Of a stretch of 64,000 bases of DNA, positions 42,684-50,760 are shown piece by piece (position 1 is the first letter of the stretch; each line of letters begins with the position of its first letter). Origin of the DNA: Meridianimarinicoccus marinus (GTDB lineage: Bacteria; Pseudomonadota; Alphaproteobacteria; Rhodobacterales; Rhodobacteraceae). Both the position numbers and the translations under genes were made by a program. The notes beneath the pieces were generated by a model that was given only the letters and a program-made list of their open reading frames with translations, did no database searches and was not told the origin of the DNA. The stretch covers positions 33,837-97,836 of the forward strand of contig NZ_JBFBVU010000015.1 of assembly GCF_040689105.1 (NCBI RefSeq), read 5' to 3'.

Positions 42684-43448
42684 CTACGCGTCCCCTTCGA
42701 TGGTGCCGGTGATGAGGCCGACCAGCCGGTCGCCGTCCACTTCGTCGACGCGGCGCACGGCCGTCAGCCGGCCCAGCCGAAGGACCATGACCCTGTCGCA
42801 GTAGTTCAGCACGTGCTGCATGTTGTGGGTTATCATGATGACCGACAGGCCGTGGTCCTTGAGCGAGCGGACAAGGTCCATCGCCATCTGGCTTTCGCGC
42901 ACACCGAGCGCGGCGGTGGGCTCGTCCAGAATGGCCACCCGCTTGCCGAACATCACTGTCTTGGAAAGAGCCACCGCCTGCCGCTGGCCGCCGGAAAAGG
43001 CCTGGGCGTCGCGGTAGATGTCGGTGATGCGGATGTCGAGCTTGGCAAAGAGATCGCGGATCTCGCGGTCCATGCGCTTGAAATCCAGCACGCCGAAGAT
43101 CCGGCCCAGCCAGTCGTCGCGGACAATCTCGCGCCCCAGAAAGACGTTTTGGGTGATCGGGATCTCGTTGACCAGTGCCAGGTCCTGGTAGACCGTCTCG
43201 ATCCCGGCCGCCTTGGCGTCGGTGGGGCTGTCGATCTGCGCCTCCTGCCCGTCGAAACGGATGGTGCCGCTGGTCCGGGGGATCGCGCCGGTCAGGGCCT
43301 TGATCAGCGTGGACTTGCCGGCGCCGTTGTCGCCGACCACCGCCAGCACCTCGCCCTCGTGCAGGGTCAGGTCGACGTTGTCGAGCGCGACGATGCCGCC
43401 GTAGTGTTTGGATATGCCGCGGGCCTCGAGAACCGGATGTGTCGTCAT
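42684..43448 (-). CDS. Sugar ABC importer ATPase, single domain (FrcA type)
   Basis: This 254-residue protein has Walker A GDNGAGKST, signature FSGGQRQAVALSK and Walker B VAILDEPTAALG. Unlike ribose-type importers with tandem ATPase domains, this is the one-domain form known for the fructose importer FrcA. The ATG at 43448 (MTTHPVL) is chosen; seven further codons upstream are open. It begins the minus-strand operon of the sugar-oxidation locus. Confidence 0.92.
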   Translation of the reverse strand: MTTHPVLEARGISKHYGGIVALDNVDLTLHEGEVLAVVGDNGAGKSTLIKALTGAIPRTSGTIRFDGQEAQIDSPTDAKAAGIETVYQDLALVNEIPITQNVFLGREIVRDDWLGRIFGVLDFKRMDREIRDLFAKLDIRITDIYRDAQAFSGGQRQAVALSKTVMFGKRVAILDEPTAALGVRESQMAMDLVRSLKDHGLSVIMITHNMQHVLNYCDRVMVLRLGRLTAVRRVDEVDGDRLVGLITGTIEGDA

Positions 43449-43586
43449 GCCTGCTCTCCCGAACCGCAAGGTAACCGGCTTCCACCGGCAATAACTGTCT
43501 TAAATCGATAAAGAACCAATCAGCGTCTTGTCAATAGTTTTTTATGCATTTAACACAGTATCCGGGGACATTTGGAGGAAAGGGTC
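43449..43586. promoter_or_regulatory. Divergent promoter of the sugar-oxidation locus
   Basis: TTGTCA (43528-43533), 17 bases, TAACAC (43551-43556) is a good promoter for the plus-strand genes. The neighbouring AT-rich CTTAAATCGATAAAG stretch (around 43498-43513) could hold the GntR site and the minus-strand promoter. The ribosome site GGAGGAAAGG precedes ATG 43587. Confidence 0.55.
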
Positions 43587-43901
43587 ATGAGCGACCAGAC
43601 CGGCATGGTGGCAGGGGGGCTGTTGCACCTGCACCCTGCGGACAACGTGGTGGTTGCGATCCGCGCGATCACCGAAGGCGAGTCCATCAAGGTCGGCGGC
43701 ACCCGGCTGGTGGCGCCCAGGGACCTGGGCCTTGGCCACAAGCTGGCCCTGACCGCGATCGCGGAAGGCGAGGATGTCACCAAATACGGCGCGCCGATCG
43801 GCCGAGCCTCCCGCGACATCGCCCCGGGCGAGCATGTGCACCTGCACAACCTGGCCAGCCGCTACACTGTGATCGAGGATATTGAGGGGACAAACGCATG
43901 A
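43587..43901 (+). CDS. SAF-domain small subunit of a UxaA-type dehydratase
   Basis: This 104-residue protein consists of an SAF domain like the N-terminus of altronate dehydratase (LHPADNVVVAIRAITEGE, GHKLALTAIAEGEDVTKYG, APIGRASRDIAPGEHVH). In E. coli UxaA it is fused to the catalytic part; here it is a separate gene overlapping the large subunit by four bases, as in sulfolactate sulfo-lyase SuyAB and split altronate dehydratases. The subunit contributes to the active site and metal binding of the complex. Confidence 0.9.
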   Translation: MSDQTGMVAGGLLHLHPADNVVVAIRAITEGESIKVGGTRLVAPRDLGLGHKLALTAIAEGEDVTKYGAPIGRASRDIAPGEHVHLHNLASRYTVIEDIEGTNA

Positions 43902-45097
43902 CCGCCGCCACCTTGACCGGCTGGCCCCGCGCCGACGGGCGCAAGGGCATCCGCAATGTCGTTCTGGTCGCCTACCTGGTGGAATGCGCCCACCACGTCT
44001 GCTCCAGGATCGCCCGGCCCTTCGACGAAAGCGACGTGCAGGTGATCGGCTTTTCCGGCTGCTTTCCCTCGGACTACGGCCAGGAGATGATGGAGGCCCT
44101 GTGCACCCACCCGAATGTCGGGGCGGTGCAACTCGTGTCGCTGGGCTGCGAGAATTTCCGCAAGCAGGAGCTGGCCGAGGCGGTGCGCGCCTCGGGTCGC
44201 CCAGTGAACCTCGTCACCATCCAGTCCACCGGCGGCACTGCCGCCGCCATCGAGGCAGGCCGAACCTGGGTCGCGGACCAGGTGGACGCACTGCCGGAGG
44301 CGCCGCGTGTGGCGATGGACGCTTCCGAGCTGGTGATCGGGACGATATGTGGCGGCTCGGACGCCACGTCCGGCCTGACGGGCAACCCGGCGGCAGGCCG
44401 CGCCTTCGATCGCTTCGTCACCGAGGGGGCGACCTGCATCTTCGAGGAAACCGGGGAGTTGATCGGCTGCGAGCACATCATGGCGGACCGGGTGAGCGAC
44501 CCCGCCCTGCGGCCCGACATCGTCGCCACGGTCGAGAAGGCCGCCCGTTACTATGCGCAGATGGGTTACGGGTCTTTCTCGAACGGCAATGCCCTGGGCG
44601 GGCTGTCCACCATCGAGGAAAAGTCGCTGGGCGCCTATGTCAAGTCCGGCTCCAGCCCGATCTGCGGGATCATCAAACCCGCGCAACAGGCCCCGGGGGG
44701 CGGGCTCTACCTGCTGGACGTGGTGCCGGAGGGCGCGCCGAAATTCGGCTTTCCAAACATCAACGACACCGCCGAGATCATCGAGTTGATCGCCTGCGGC
44801 GCCCATGCGGTGATCTTCGTAACAGGGCGCGGTTCCGTGGTGGGGTCGGCGATCTCTCCTGTGGTCAAGGTCTGCGCCAACCCCGAGACCTACGACCGCA
44901 TGGCTGCCGACATGGATGTGAACGCCGGGCGCATCCTGCGCGGCGAGGCGACGCTGGACGAGGTGGGCGACGAAATCCATGACAAGATCGTGGCGCTGGG
45001 ACAGGGGGGGCGGACCCGGTCCGAGGAGCTGGGCCACACCGAATTCGTTTTGACCTACAAGACAGCCAGCGGCCCCGAGCCGGGCTGCCACGTCTGA
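43898..45097 (+). CDS. UxaA-type dehydratase large subunit
   Basis: This 399-residue protein has the UxaA C-terminal domain: GWPRADGRKGIRNVVLVAYL, GFSGCFPSDYGQ, LVSLGCENFRKQEL, TICGGSDATSGLTGNPAAG and GNALGGLSTIEEKSLG, with conserved cysteines. The family dehydrates sugar acids (altronate, galactarate) or eliminates sulfite from sulfolactate. Between a sugar dehydrogenase, a lactonase and an importer, the likely job is dehydration of a C6 aldonate such as L-fuconate, L-galactonate or altronate. It would replace the enolase-type dehydratase whose scar lies at 47254-47367 (inference). Confidence 0.9.
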   Translation: MTAATLTGWPRADGRKGIRNVVLVAYLVECAHHVCSRIARPFDESDVQVIGFSGCFPSDYGQEMMEALCTHPNVGAVQLVSLGCENFRKQELAEAVRASGRPVNLVTIQSTGGTAAAIEAGRTWVADQVDALPEAPRVAMDASELVIGTICGGSDATSGLTGNPAAGRAFDRFVTEGATCIFEETGELIGCEHIMADRVSDPALRPDIVATVEKAARYYAQMGYGSFSNGNALGGLSTIEEKSLGAYVKSGSSPICGIIKPAQQAPGGGLYLLDVVPEGAPKFGFPNINDTAEIIELIACGAHAVIFVTGRGSVVGSAISPVVKVCANPETYDRMAADMDVNAGRILRGEATLDEVGDEIHDKIVALGQGGRTRSEELGHTEFVLTYKTASGPEPGCHV

Positions 45098-45108
45098 GGA
45101 GAGCCGCG

Positions 45109-46056
45109 ATGCTGAGACCCGAACACCGACTGTCCTTCGGCACTGGCGGGTTGGGCGGCCTCTACCGTCCGGTCAGCGAGGCCGAAGCCGAAGCCGTGCT
45201 GGAGGCCGCCTGGGACGCCGGCATCCGCTATTTCGACACCGCGCCGCACTATGGCCACGGCATGGCCGAGCATCGGCTGGGCCGGTTCCTGCGCGGACGG
45301 GAGGGCTGGCTTCTGTCGACCAAGGTGGGCCGCATCCTTACCCCGGACGCGGACCCGCCGGCGGAGATCAACGGCTTTCACAGCGCGTTGCCGTTCCGCC
45401 AGCGCTTCGACTTTACCTATGACGGGATCATGCGGTCGGTGGAGGACAGCTATCAGCGGCTTGGCCTCAACCGGATCGACATCCTCTATGTCCACGACAT
45501 CGGCGACCCGGGCGCGGGCACCGATACGGCCGAGCATCGCGGCCAGCTTCTGGACAGCGGGGTCCGGGCGCTGGAAGAGCTGAAATCCTCGGGCGCCGTC
45601 GGTGCGGTGGGCCTTGGCGTGAACACGGTGGAAATCTGCGAAGAGCTCGTCGGCCGGAGTCCCGTCGACCTGATCCTTCTGGCCGGGCGCTACACGCTGC
45701 TGGACCGTTCGGCCAGCGTGCGGTTGTTTCCGATGGCCGAGGCGCATGGCGTGCGCTTCGTCATCGGCGGCGTTTTCAACTCCGGCATCCTTGCCACCGG
45801 TCCGGTGGAGGGCGCGCATTACAACTATGCGCCCGCTCCGCAGGACATCCTCGCCCACACCGCGCGGCTGGAGGCGATCTGCGCCGCCCATGGCACGCCG
45901 CTGGCCAGCGCCGCCTTGCAGTTTCCCGACCGGCACCCGCTGGTGGTCTCGACCCTGATCGGAACCGGCAAGGTCAGTTCGCTGCAGCGCAACGTGGCGC
46001 AGTTCGGCGAGGAGCTGCCCGGTGCGCTCTGGTCCGACCTGGAGGGCGCGGCGTGA
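45109..46056 (+). CDS. Aldo-keto reductase, aldose 1-dehydrogenase type (L-fucose/L-galactose dehydrogenase-like)
   Basis: This 315-residue TIM barrel has the aldo-keto reductase tetrad Asp43, Tyr48, Lys72 and His129 (FDTAPHYGHG, STKVGR, LYVHDI). Members close in layout are D-threo-aldose 1-dehydrogenase, which oxidises L-fucose, and L-galactose dehydrogenase. It would oxidise the C1 of the imported sugar to a lactone with NAD(P). The lactonase start overlaps its stop. L-fucose versus L-galactose cannot be separated by sequence alone. Confidence 0.88.
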   Translation: MLRPEHRLSFGTGGLGGLYRPVSEAEAEAVLEAAWDAGIRYFDTAPHYGHGMAEHRLGRFLRGREGWLLSTKVGRILTPDADPPAEINGFHSALPFRQRFDFTYDGIMRSVEDSYQRLGLNRIDILYVHDIGDPGAGTDTAEHRGQLLDSGVRALEELKSSGAVGAVGLGVNTVEICEELVGRSPVDLILLAGRYTLLDRSASVRLFPMAEAHGVRFVIGGVFNSGILATGPVEGAHYNYAPAPQDILAHTARLEAICAAHGTPLASAALQFPDRHPLVVSTLIGTGKVSSLQRNVAQFGEELPGALWSDLEGAA

Positions 46057-46886
46057 GGATCGACGCGCATCAGCATTTCTGGACCCTGTCGCGCGGCGAC
46101 TATCCTTGGCCGAACGAAAGCGTTGCGCTGATCTTTCGCGACTTCGGCCCGGGTGACCTGGCGCCGTTGCTGGCGGCGGCTGGGATCAACCGGACGATCC
46201 TGGTGCAGGCGACGGACACGGTGGCAGAGACCGAGTTCCTGCTGGACCTCGCCGCGCGGAACGAATTTGTCGCCGGGGTGGTGGGATGGGTCGACCTGAC
46301 CGCGCTGGATGCCGTCGCGACCATCGACCGGCTGCGCGCCGATCCGGGGCTGAAGGGGCTGCGGCCGATGCTCCAGAACATCGAGGCGACAGACTGGATA
46401 TTGCAGGACGCGGCTGCCCCCACTCTCGCGCACATGGAGGCGGCGGGCCTGCGGTTCGATGCCCTGATCCAGCCCCGGCACCTGCCGGTGATCGACAAGC
46501 TCGCGGGTCGGTATCCCGGCCTGCCCATCGTGATCGACCACATCGCCAAGCCCGTGATGGGCGGCGGCGTTGCGCCGGATGCGGACTGGGCGGACGGGAT
46601 CGGCAGGCTGGCCACGCGGGACAATGTCTGGTGCAAGCTGTCGGGCGTAGTCACCGAGGCGGGGCCGGGCTGGACCACCGGGGACCTCGCCCCCTTCGCG
46701 GCGCATGTGCTGGACGCCTTCGGCGCGGGCCGGGTGATGTTCGGCAGCGACTGGCCGGTGGTCACACTTGCCAGCGACTACGCCACATGGGCGCAGACGG
46801 CCGATTGGCTGATCGCGGATCTGCCCGCGCCCGAGCAGGCCGAGGTTCGCGGCGGCACGGCTGCCCGGTTCTACGGCATCAACTGA
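46053..46886 (+). CDS. Amidohydrolase-family sugar lactonase (L-fuconolactonase-like)
   Basis: This 277-residue COG3618-type amidohydrolase has DAHQHFW (His6, His8), a conserved RHLPVIDKLA segment, VIDHIAKP and MFGSDWPVV (metal aspartate). Characterised members hydrolyse L-fuconolactone, L-rhamnonolactone or L-galactonolactone. It is coupled to the aldose dehydrogenase (ATGA-like overlap), so the pair makes aldonate from aldose. Confidence 0.9.
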   Translation: MRIDAHQHFWTLSRGDYPWPNESVALIFRDFGPGDLAPLLAAAGINRTILVQATDTVAETEFLLDLAARNEFVAGVVGWVDLTALDAVATIDRLRADPGLKGLRPMLQNIEATDWILQDAAAPTLAHMEAAGLRFDALIQPRHLPVIDKLAGRYPGLPIVIDHIAKPVMGGGVAPDADWADGIGRLATRDNVWCKLSGVVTEAGPGWTTGDLAPFAAHVLDAFGAGRVMFGSDWPVVTLASDYATWAQTADWLIADLPAPEQAEVRGGTAARFYGIN

Positions 46887-46903
46887 CAGGCAAGGGACTG
46901 CAC

Positions 46904-47236
46904 ATGGCACAGCGCATGGGTTTCGTCATCGGCATCAACCCGGCCGACATTCCGCGATACAAGGAATTGCACGCCGCCGTCTGGCCCGGCGTTCTGGGGC
47001 GGCTCAAGGCATCGAACATCACCAATTACTCGATTTTCCTGCGCGAGCCCGAGAACCTGATGTTTGGCTACTGGGACTATGTCGGCACCGATTTCGAGGC
47101 GGACATGGCCGCCATCGCCGAAGACGAGGTCACCCAGGAATGGTGGGCCGTCTGCGGGCCGATGCAGCGCGCGCTGGAGACCCGAGCCGAGGGCGAGTGG
47201 TGGGCCGGGATGGAGCAGGTGTTCTACCTAGAGTGA
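46904..47236 (+). CDS. L-rhamnose/L-fucose mutarotase (RhaM family)
   Basis: This 110-residue ferredoxin-like protein has Tyr19, His23 and Trp27 in RYKELHAAVWPGV and the EWWAVCGPMQ and WWAGMEQVFYLE segments, matching the catalytic tyrosine and histidine of RhaM. It interconverts anomers of a 6-deoxyhexose so that the dehydrogenase meets the right form. It lies 17 bases after the lactonase with AGGGA before its ATG, and its presence supports a 6-deoxy-L-sugar (L-fucose or L-rhamnose) or L-galactose as substrate. Confidence 0.9.
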   Translation: MAQRMGFVIGINPADIPRYKELHAAVWPGVLGRLKASNITNYSIFLREPENLMFGYWDYVGTDFEADMAAIAEDEVTQEWWAVCGPMQRALETRAEGEWWAGMEQVFYLE

Positions 47237-47253
47237 GCCCGCACCGGCACCGC

Positions 47254-47367
47254 TCACCAGTTCGCGACGGCCCCGTCCGGGCGGCGCAGGCGGGGGCAGC
47301 CCATCTCGCTGACCGGGGCGGGGTCGCCCAGCTTGGCCTCGTCGATCTCGACCCCCACCCAGATGGT
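47254..47367 (-). pseudogene. C-terminal tail of an enolase-superfamily sugar-acid dehydratase
   Basis: Read on the minus strand, the last 37 or so codons give WVGVEIDEAKLGDPAP, then CPRLRRPDGAVANW and stop. This is the usual ending of mandelate-racemase-subgroup dehydratases (G-GVE-DEA-L, R-DG-V-W). The remaining 350 or so residues are gone and the next base pairs belong to a broken sugar-binding protein on the other strand. It is a deletion scar convergent with the mutarotase gene. Confidence 0.7.
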
Positions 47368-47375
47368 CGATCGGC

Positions 47376-48190
47376 ATGTCTGTCGCTGCGTACGCGATGG
47401 AACCTAGCGCCGCCGGCAGTGCCGGCGCAGTAGAGCTGAGGTGGGGCATCTGGACCTCCAACCCGGACGAGGCCGAGATCTGGAATGAACTGGCTGCGCT
47501 CGTCACCGAGAAGCACTCGGACATCCCAATCTCCGTCGAGACCGCACCCTGAGGCTCGTACCGGGACAAGCTGACCACGCAGTTTGCAACCGGCACCGCG
47601 CCCGACTCCGTTTCGCTGCGCCACCTCCAGTTGGCGAACAATTCGCAGAACGATCTGCCGCTCGACATCACACCGCACATCGAGGGCTCGCCTGACGTCG
47701 ACGTCGCTGATTTCTATCCGGCGGCGCATGAAGGGCTGTTTCTGGACGGAGAGGTCTACGGGCTGAGCTACGGAATTGCTCCCTACGTCTTCTACATCAA
47801 ACACAAGGTGTTCGAGGCGCAGGGCGTGGATGTGCCCGATCCGACGCTGACGTTCGATGAATTCCAGTCTCTTGTCAGGGAACTGAACGACCCCGAAATT
47901 GGCAACTACGGGTTCACCTCTTCGCCGGAGATCATGTTGATCTTCCCGTTGATGCTGTCGAACGGCGGGCGCTATGTCAGCGAGGACGAAAGCTGAAGCG
48001 AATTCGCGTCCGAGGCGAGCATCGGCGGGTTGTCCGCGATCCTTGACCTCTACCAGGCAGGCAGCGGGGCCGCGCAGATCATGGACCTCGCCAATCCGAC
48101 CAACGTGAAGGAATTTGCACGGGGACAGGCCGCGATGATGGTCGAAAGCGACTGGCAGATCGGCAACATCACCACCAGGGCGGAAGGAGG
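47376..48190 (+). pseudogene. Sugar ABC binding protein (family 1) with two in-frame stops and lost 3' end
   Basis: One frame from ATG 47376 reads a family-1 binding protein: RWGIWTSNPDEAEIWNELA, YRDKLTTQFATGTAPDSVSL, YFDP-like PAAHEGLFLDGEVYGLSYGI, VFYIKHKVFEAQGVDVPDP, AMMVESDWQIGNI. TGA stops fall at 47550-47552 and 47994-47996, both where tryptophan is expected (P-W-G-S-Y and S-W-S-E). The signal peptide is largely missing and the frame is cut by the antirestriction gene at about 48190-48215. No partner permease is present. Confidence 0.85.
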
Positions 48191-48194
48191 CCGG

Positions 48195-48946
48195 GACATC
48201 CGACCCATGTCCGGGGTGATCCCGAGATCGGCGGAGAGGAACGCCGCGACAAGCTCTTCCATGGCATAGCCCTCATTGCCCCAGCGTTTGCGGCCAAAGT
48301 CACGCTCAAGGCGGGACATGTGCTTGGTCCAATGCACGGTCTCGTGCAGTAGCGTGGCATAGTAGCTTTCCGGATCACGGAAGAACTCGAACGGGGGCAT
48401 CTGTGCCCGGTCCTGGGAGGGCATGTAGAACGCCTGATTGCCGCCATGGGACACATCCGCTCCAGTCGCAGCACGGAAGGCTTCCACGGGCTCCAGGTGC
48501 GCCCCCGGGTCCAGCACCGGCTCTGCGGCCTTGGCGTAGCAATGCGCGGGCAGCGCGTCGATCTGCTCGACGCTGAACACGGTGTACCCCTTCATGAAGG
48601 GGATCGTGCGTGTCGAGTCTTCGCCGGTTTCGTTGTCCGCTTCGGTTTTGGTAATCTTGTTGGCATAGACGACCAGGGCACCTTTCTCGCCCTTGCGGAC
48701 ATGTCCGCCCAGCTCGCGGGCCTGGCGGAAGGTCATCCAGATTGGCGCGGAATATCCGGCAGCTTCGGCCTTCCTCCACAGCATGAACACGTTGATCCCG
48801 GAATAGGGCTGGCCGTTGTGGCGCAAGGGCCGGGTGATCTTGCCCGCGGCATGCGCGGCGTTCCAGGGTTTCAGCCAGGGCCTGACACCGGCCTCCAGGC
48901 TTTCGACGATACGGTTGGTTATGCGGTCATAGACATCTTCCTTCAT
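48195..48946 (-). CDS. ArdC-type antirestriction protein, C-terminus truncated
   Basis: This protein has an N-terminal ssDNA-binding domain (VYDRITNRIVESLEAGVRPW and PYSGINVFMLW) and a zincin-like domain with the HETVHWTKH metal motif (about residues 205-215). ArdC proteins protect incoming plasmid DNA and are typical of conjugative elements. From FLSADLGIT onward the normal C-terminal 50-60 residues are replaced by codons read from the antisense of the broken binding-protein gene, and the frame stops at 48050. ATG 48946 has AAAGGA upstream. The metal site is intact, so partial function is possible. Confidence 0.82.
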
Positions 48947-48961
48947 GATGGGTCCTTTCAA

Positions 48962-49118
48962 ATCTCATGGGTCAAATCCTGATTTGGGGAAAACGGAGAG
49001 AGGCTATTGCCCTGCTCCCTGGCCTGATCGGTTTCTTCGCACAGGACGATGCGACCGGAATTCCTGATGCGTTCCGCCAACGCCGATTTCGGAAGAATCC
49101 GCCGTGGGTCCCGTGCCG
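48962..49118. other. Short spacer between ArdC and the LysR gene
   Basis: There is no gene. The AAAGGA site of ArdC is at its left edge. Minus-strand frames here have no recognisable family. Confidence 0.35.
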
Positions 49119-50066
49119 TCACGCAGGGGGCGGTTGGGTGTCGGTACGCCGGACGTCCGCGAGCATCTGTTCCAACTCGTCGCAGACCAGTTCCCCGACC
49201 TTGCGGCCAATCTGTGACAGGCTGCGCCGGGTGCTGATGACGACACTTGCGGTCTGGGCCATGACATTGCGGTCCATCACCGGCACGAACACAAGGCTCC
49301 CGTCGATCAATTCGGGGGCGGCGTCCAGTTCCGATGTGATGGCGACATGCGACCCCGAAACCGCCAGATGCTTGACCAGCTGAAGCGAGTTTGTCGCAAC
49401 CGGGGGGCGCAGTTCGGAGAAGATCCAGCCATGCTTGGATTCCAGCAATCTGCGAATCGCCAGCGAGCGGCTTTGCATTGCCACCGGGTGCCGGATCGCC
49501 TCGGAAAGACGGATTTCGGGCTTCTGGGCGACCGGATGATCGGGGGCAGCGAGACAACCCAGCGGCAGATCCGTCGTCCACATGATGTGCAGATCGCGAT
49601 GCGGCTTGATGTTGAAGGCCAGGGCGATGTCGACCTCGCCCTTGGTCAGGTGATCGGTGACGCTGTCCGGTGTCGTGAACTCGATATCAAGCTGCACGCG
49701 GGGGTAGTTTTCGAACAGCTTGCCGATCAGTCGCGGGATCACCCCGTTGGCCATGCTGTCCATCGCCAGCAGCCGGACGTGGCCAAGCTCAAGACCCTGC
49801 ATCTGCTTGATACTGGACCAGATCTGCCGTTCGTCAGATCGCCAGCGGCGGGTCAGCGCCAGAAACTGTTCGCCCGCCGGACTGAGCGACATGCCGCTGC
49901 GCTGGCGTTCGAAAAGCTGAACGCCGAGACGCTGTTCCAGAAGCACGATCTGGCGGTCGATGGCCGAAGCCGCGATGCCGATTTCGCGGGACGCCGCCTG
50001 GATCGAGCCGGCCTCGGCGACGGCCTCGACATAGAGCATTCCGCGGGGGACCAGGTGAAGCGCCAT
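49119..50066 (-). CDS. LysR-family regulator of the TRAP/racemase locus
   Basis: This 315-residue protein has a winged helix at about residues 5-62 (SIQAASREIGIAASAIDRQIVLLEQRLGVQLFER) and a LysR effector domain (VRLLAMDSMANGVIPRLIG, DIALAFNIKPH, VAITSELDAAPELI). It is divergent from the OHCU decarboxylase-like gene. The start is one of the ATGs at 50066-50075; 50066 has AGGA at good distance. It probably activates the plus-strand operon in response to a nitrogen heterocycle or its product. Confidence 0.9.
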   Translation of the reverse strand: MALHLVPRGMLYVEAVAEAGSIQAASREIGIAASAIDRQIVLLEQRLGVQLFERQRSGMSLSPAGEQFLALTRRWRSDERQIWSSIKQMQGLELGHVRLLAMDSMANGVIPRLIGKLFENYPRVQLDIEFTTPDSVTDHLTKGEVDIALAFNIKPHRDLHIMWTTDLPLGCLAAPDHPVAQKPEIRLSEAIRHPVAMQSRSLAIRRLLESKHGWIFSELRPPVATNSLQLVKHLAVSGSHVAITSELDAAPELIDGSLVFVPVMDRNVMAQTASVVISTRRSLSQIGRKVGELVCDELEQMLADVRRTDTQPPPA

Positions 50067-50166
50067 CATCAGCATCCTAATTATTAGAACGTTACATGCC
50101 CGAAAATATCATAGATGGCAACGAAGGACTGCGCCATGCTTTCTGCAGACAGCCCGAAACCTGCGG
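50067..50166. promoter_or_regulatory. Divergent control region with LysR-type dyad
   Basis: CTAAT-T-ATTAG at 50077-50087 is a dyad with LysR-like AT-rich arms, overlapping the start of the regulator gene. The operon on the plus strand begins about 80 bp away. Confidence 0.4.
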
Positions 50167-50760
50167 ATGCCTTGCATGATGTTCAGCCTCGATCAGATCA
50201 ACGCCGCCAGTGCCGAAGAGGCCGCGCGCCTTCTCGAACCGCTGATCGAGAACTCGCCGGAACTGGTATCTGTTGCCCAGCGGCAGCGCCCGTTCGCGAC
50301 GGTTTCGGATCTGGAGGCGGCCCTTGTCGGCACGATCCTGTCGCTGCCGCCCGAACAGCAGGCCGCATTGTTTCGCCGCCATCCCTGCCTTGCCGGTCGC
50401 GAGGCGCGCGACGGAACCATGACGGACGCCTCGACATCGGAGCAGGGCCGCCTGGGCCTTGATCGGCTGGCGGCCGATGATCTGGCCCGGCTTGACGGCC
50501 TGAATGCATCCTATGCCCAACGCTTCGGGCATCCCTGCATCGTGGCCCTGGTCAATGTTCCGGACCTGGACAATCTGTTCGAAACTTTCGAACGGCGACT
50601 GCAGGCGGAACCGCCTGCGGAACACGCCGAAAACCTGACGCAGATCGCCGAGGTGATCCGCGCGCGCATCGCCAAGGCCATCGGGACGCCCGACGGACCT
50701 GTCAGCCTGTCACCGAAACCTGCCCAAGTCACAGAGAAAACCATGGAGAACGACACATGA
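50167..50760 (+). CDS. OHCU (2-oxo-4-hydroxy-4-carboxy-5-ureidoimidazoline) decarboxylase-like protein
   Basis: This 197-residue all-helical protein has the OHCU decarboxylase pattern: SLDQINAASAEEAARLLEPL, RPFATVSDLEAA, His72 in RRHPCLAG (usually HPDLAG), then SEQGRLGLDRL, LNASYAQRFGHPCIVAL and FERRLQAEP. The classical enzyme makes S-allantoin in urate breakdown, but no other urate gene is nearby, so a related ureido or imidazoline acid may be the substrate. The start (50167, 50176 or 50179) is uncertain. The stop overlaps the TRAP binding-protein start. Confidence 0.82.
   Translation: MPCMMFSLDQINAASAEEAARLLEPLIENSPELVSVAQRQRPFATVSDLEAALVGTILSLPPEQQAALFRRHPCLAGREARDGTMTDASTSEQGRLGLDRLAADDLARLDGLNASYAQRFGHPCIVALVNVPDLDNLFETFERRLQAEPPAEHAENLTQIAEVIRARIAKAIGTPDGPVSLSPKPAQVTEKTMENDT

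Noticed and set aside
47376..48190. TGA read as tryptophan or selenocysteine
   Set aside because: All intact genes in the window use TGA as a normal stop (many ATGA overlaps), so the two TGA codons are better explained as mutations in a decaying gene.
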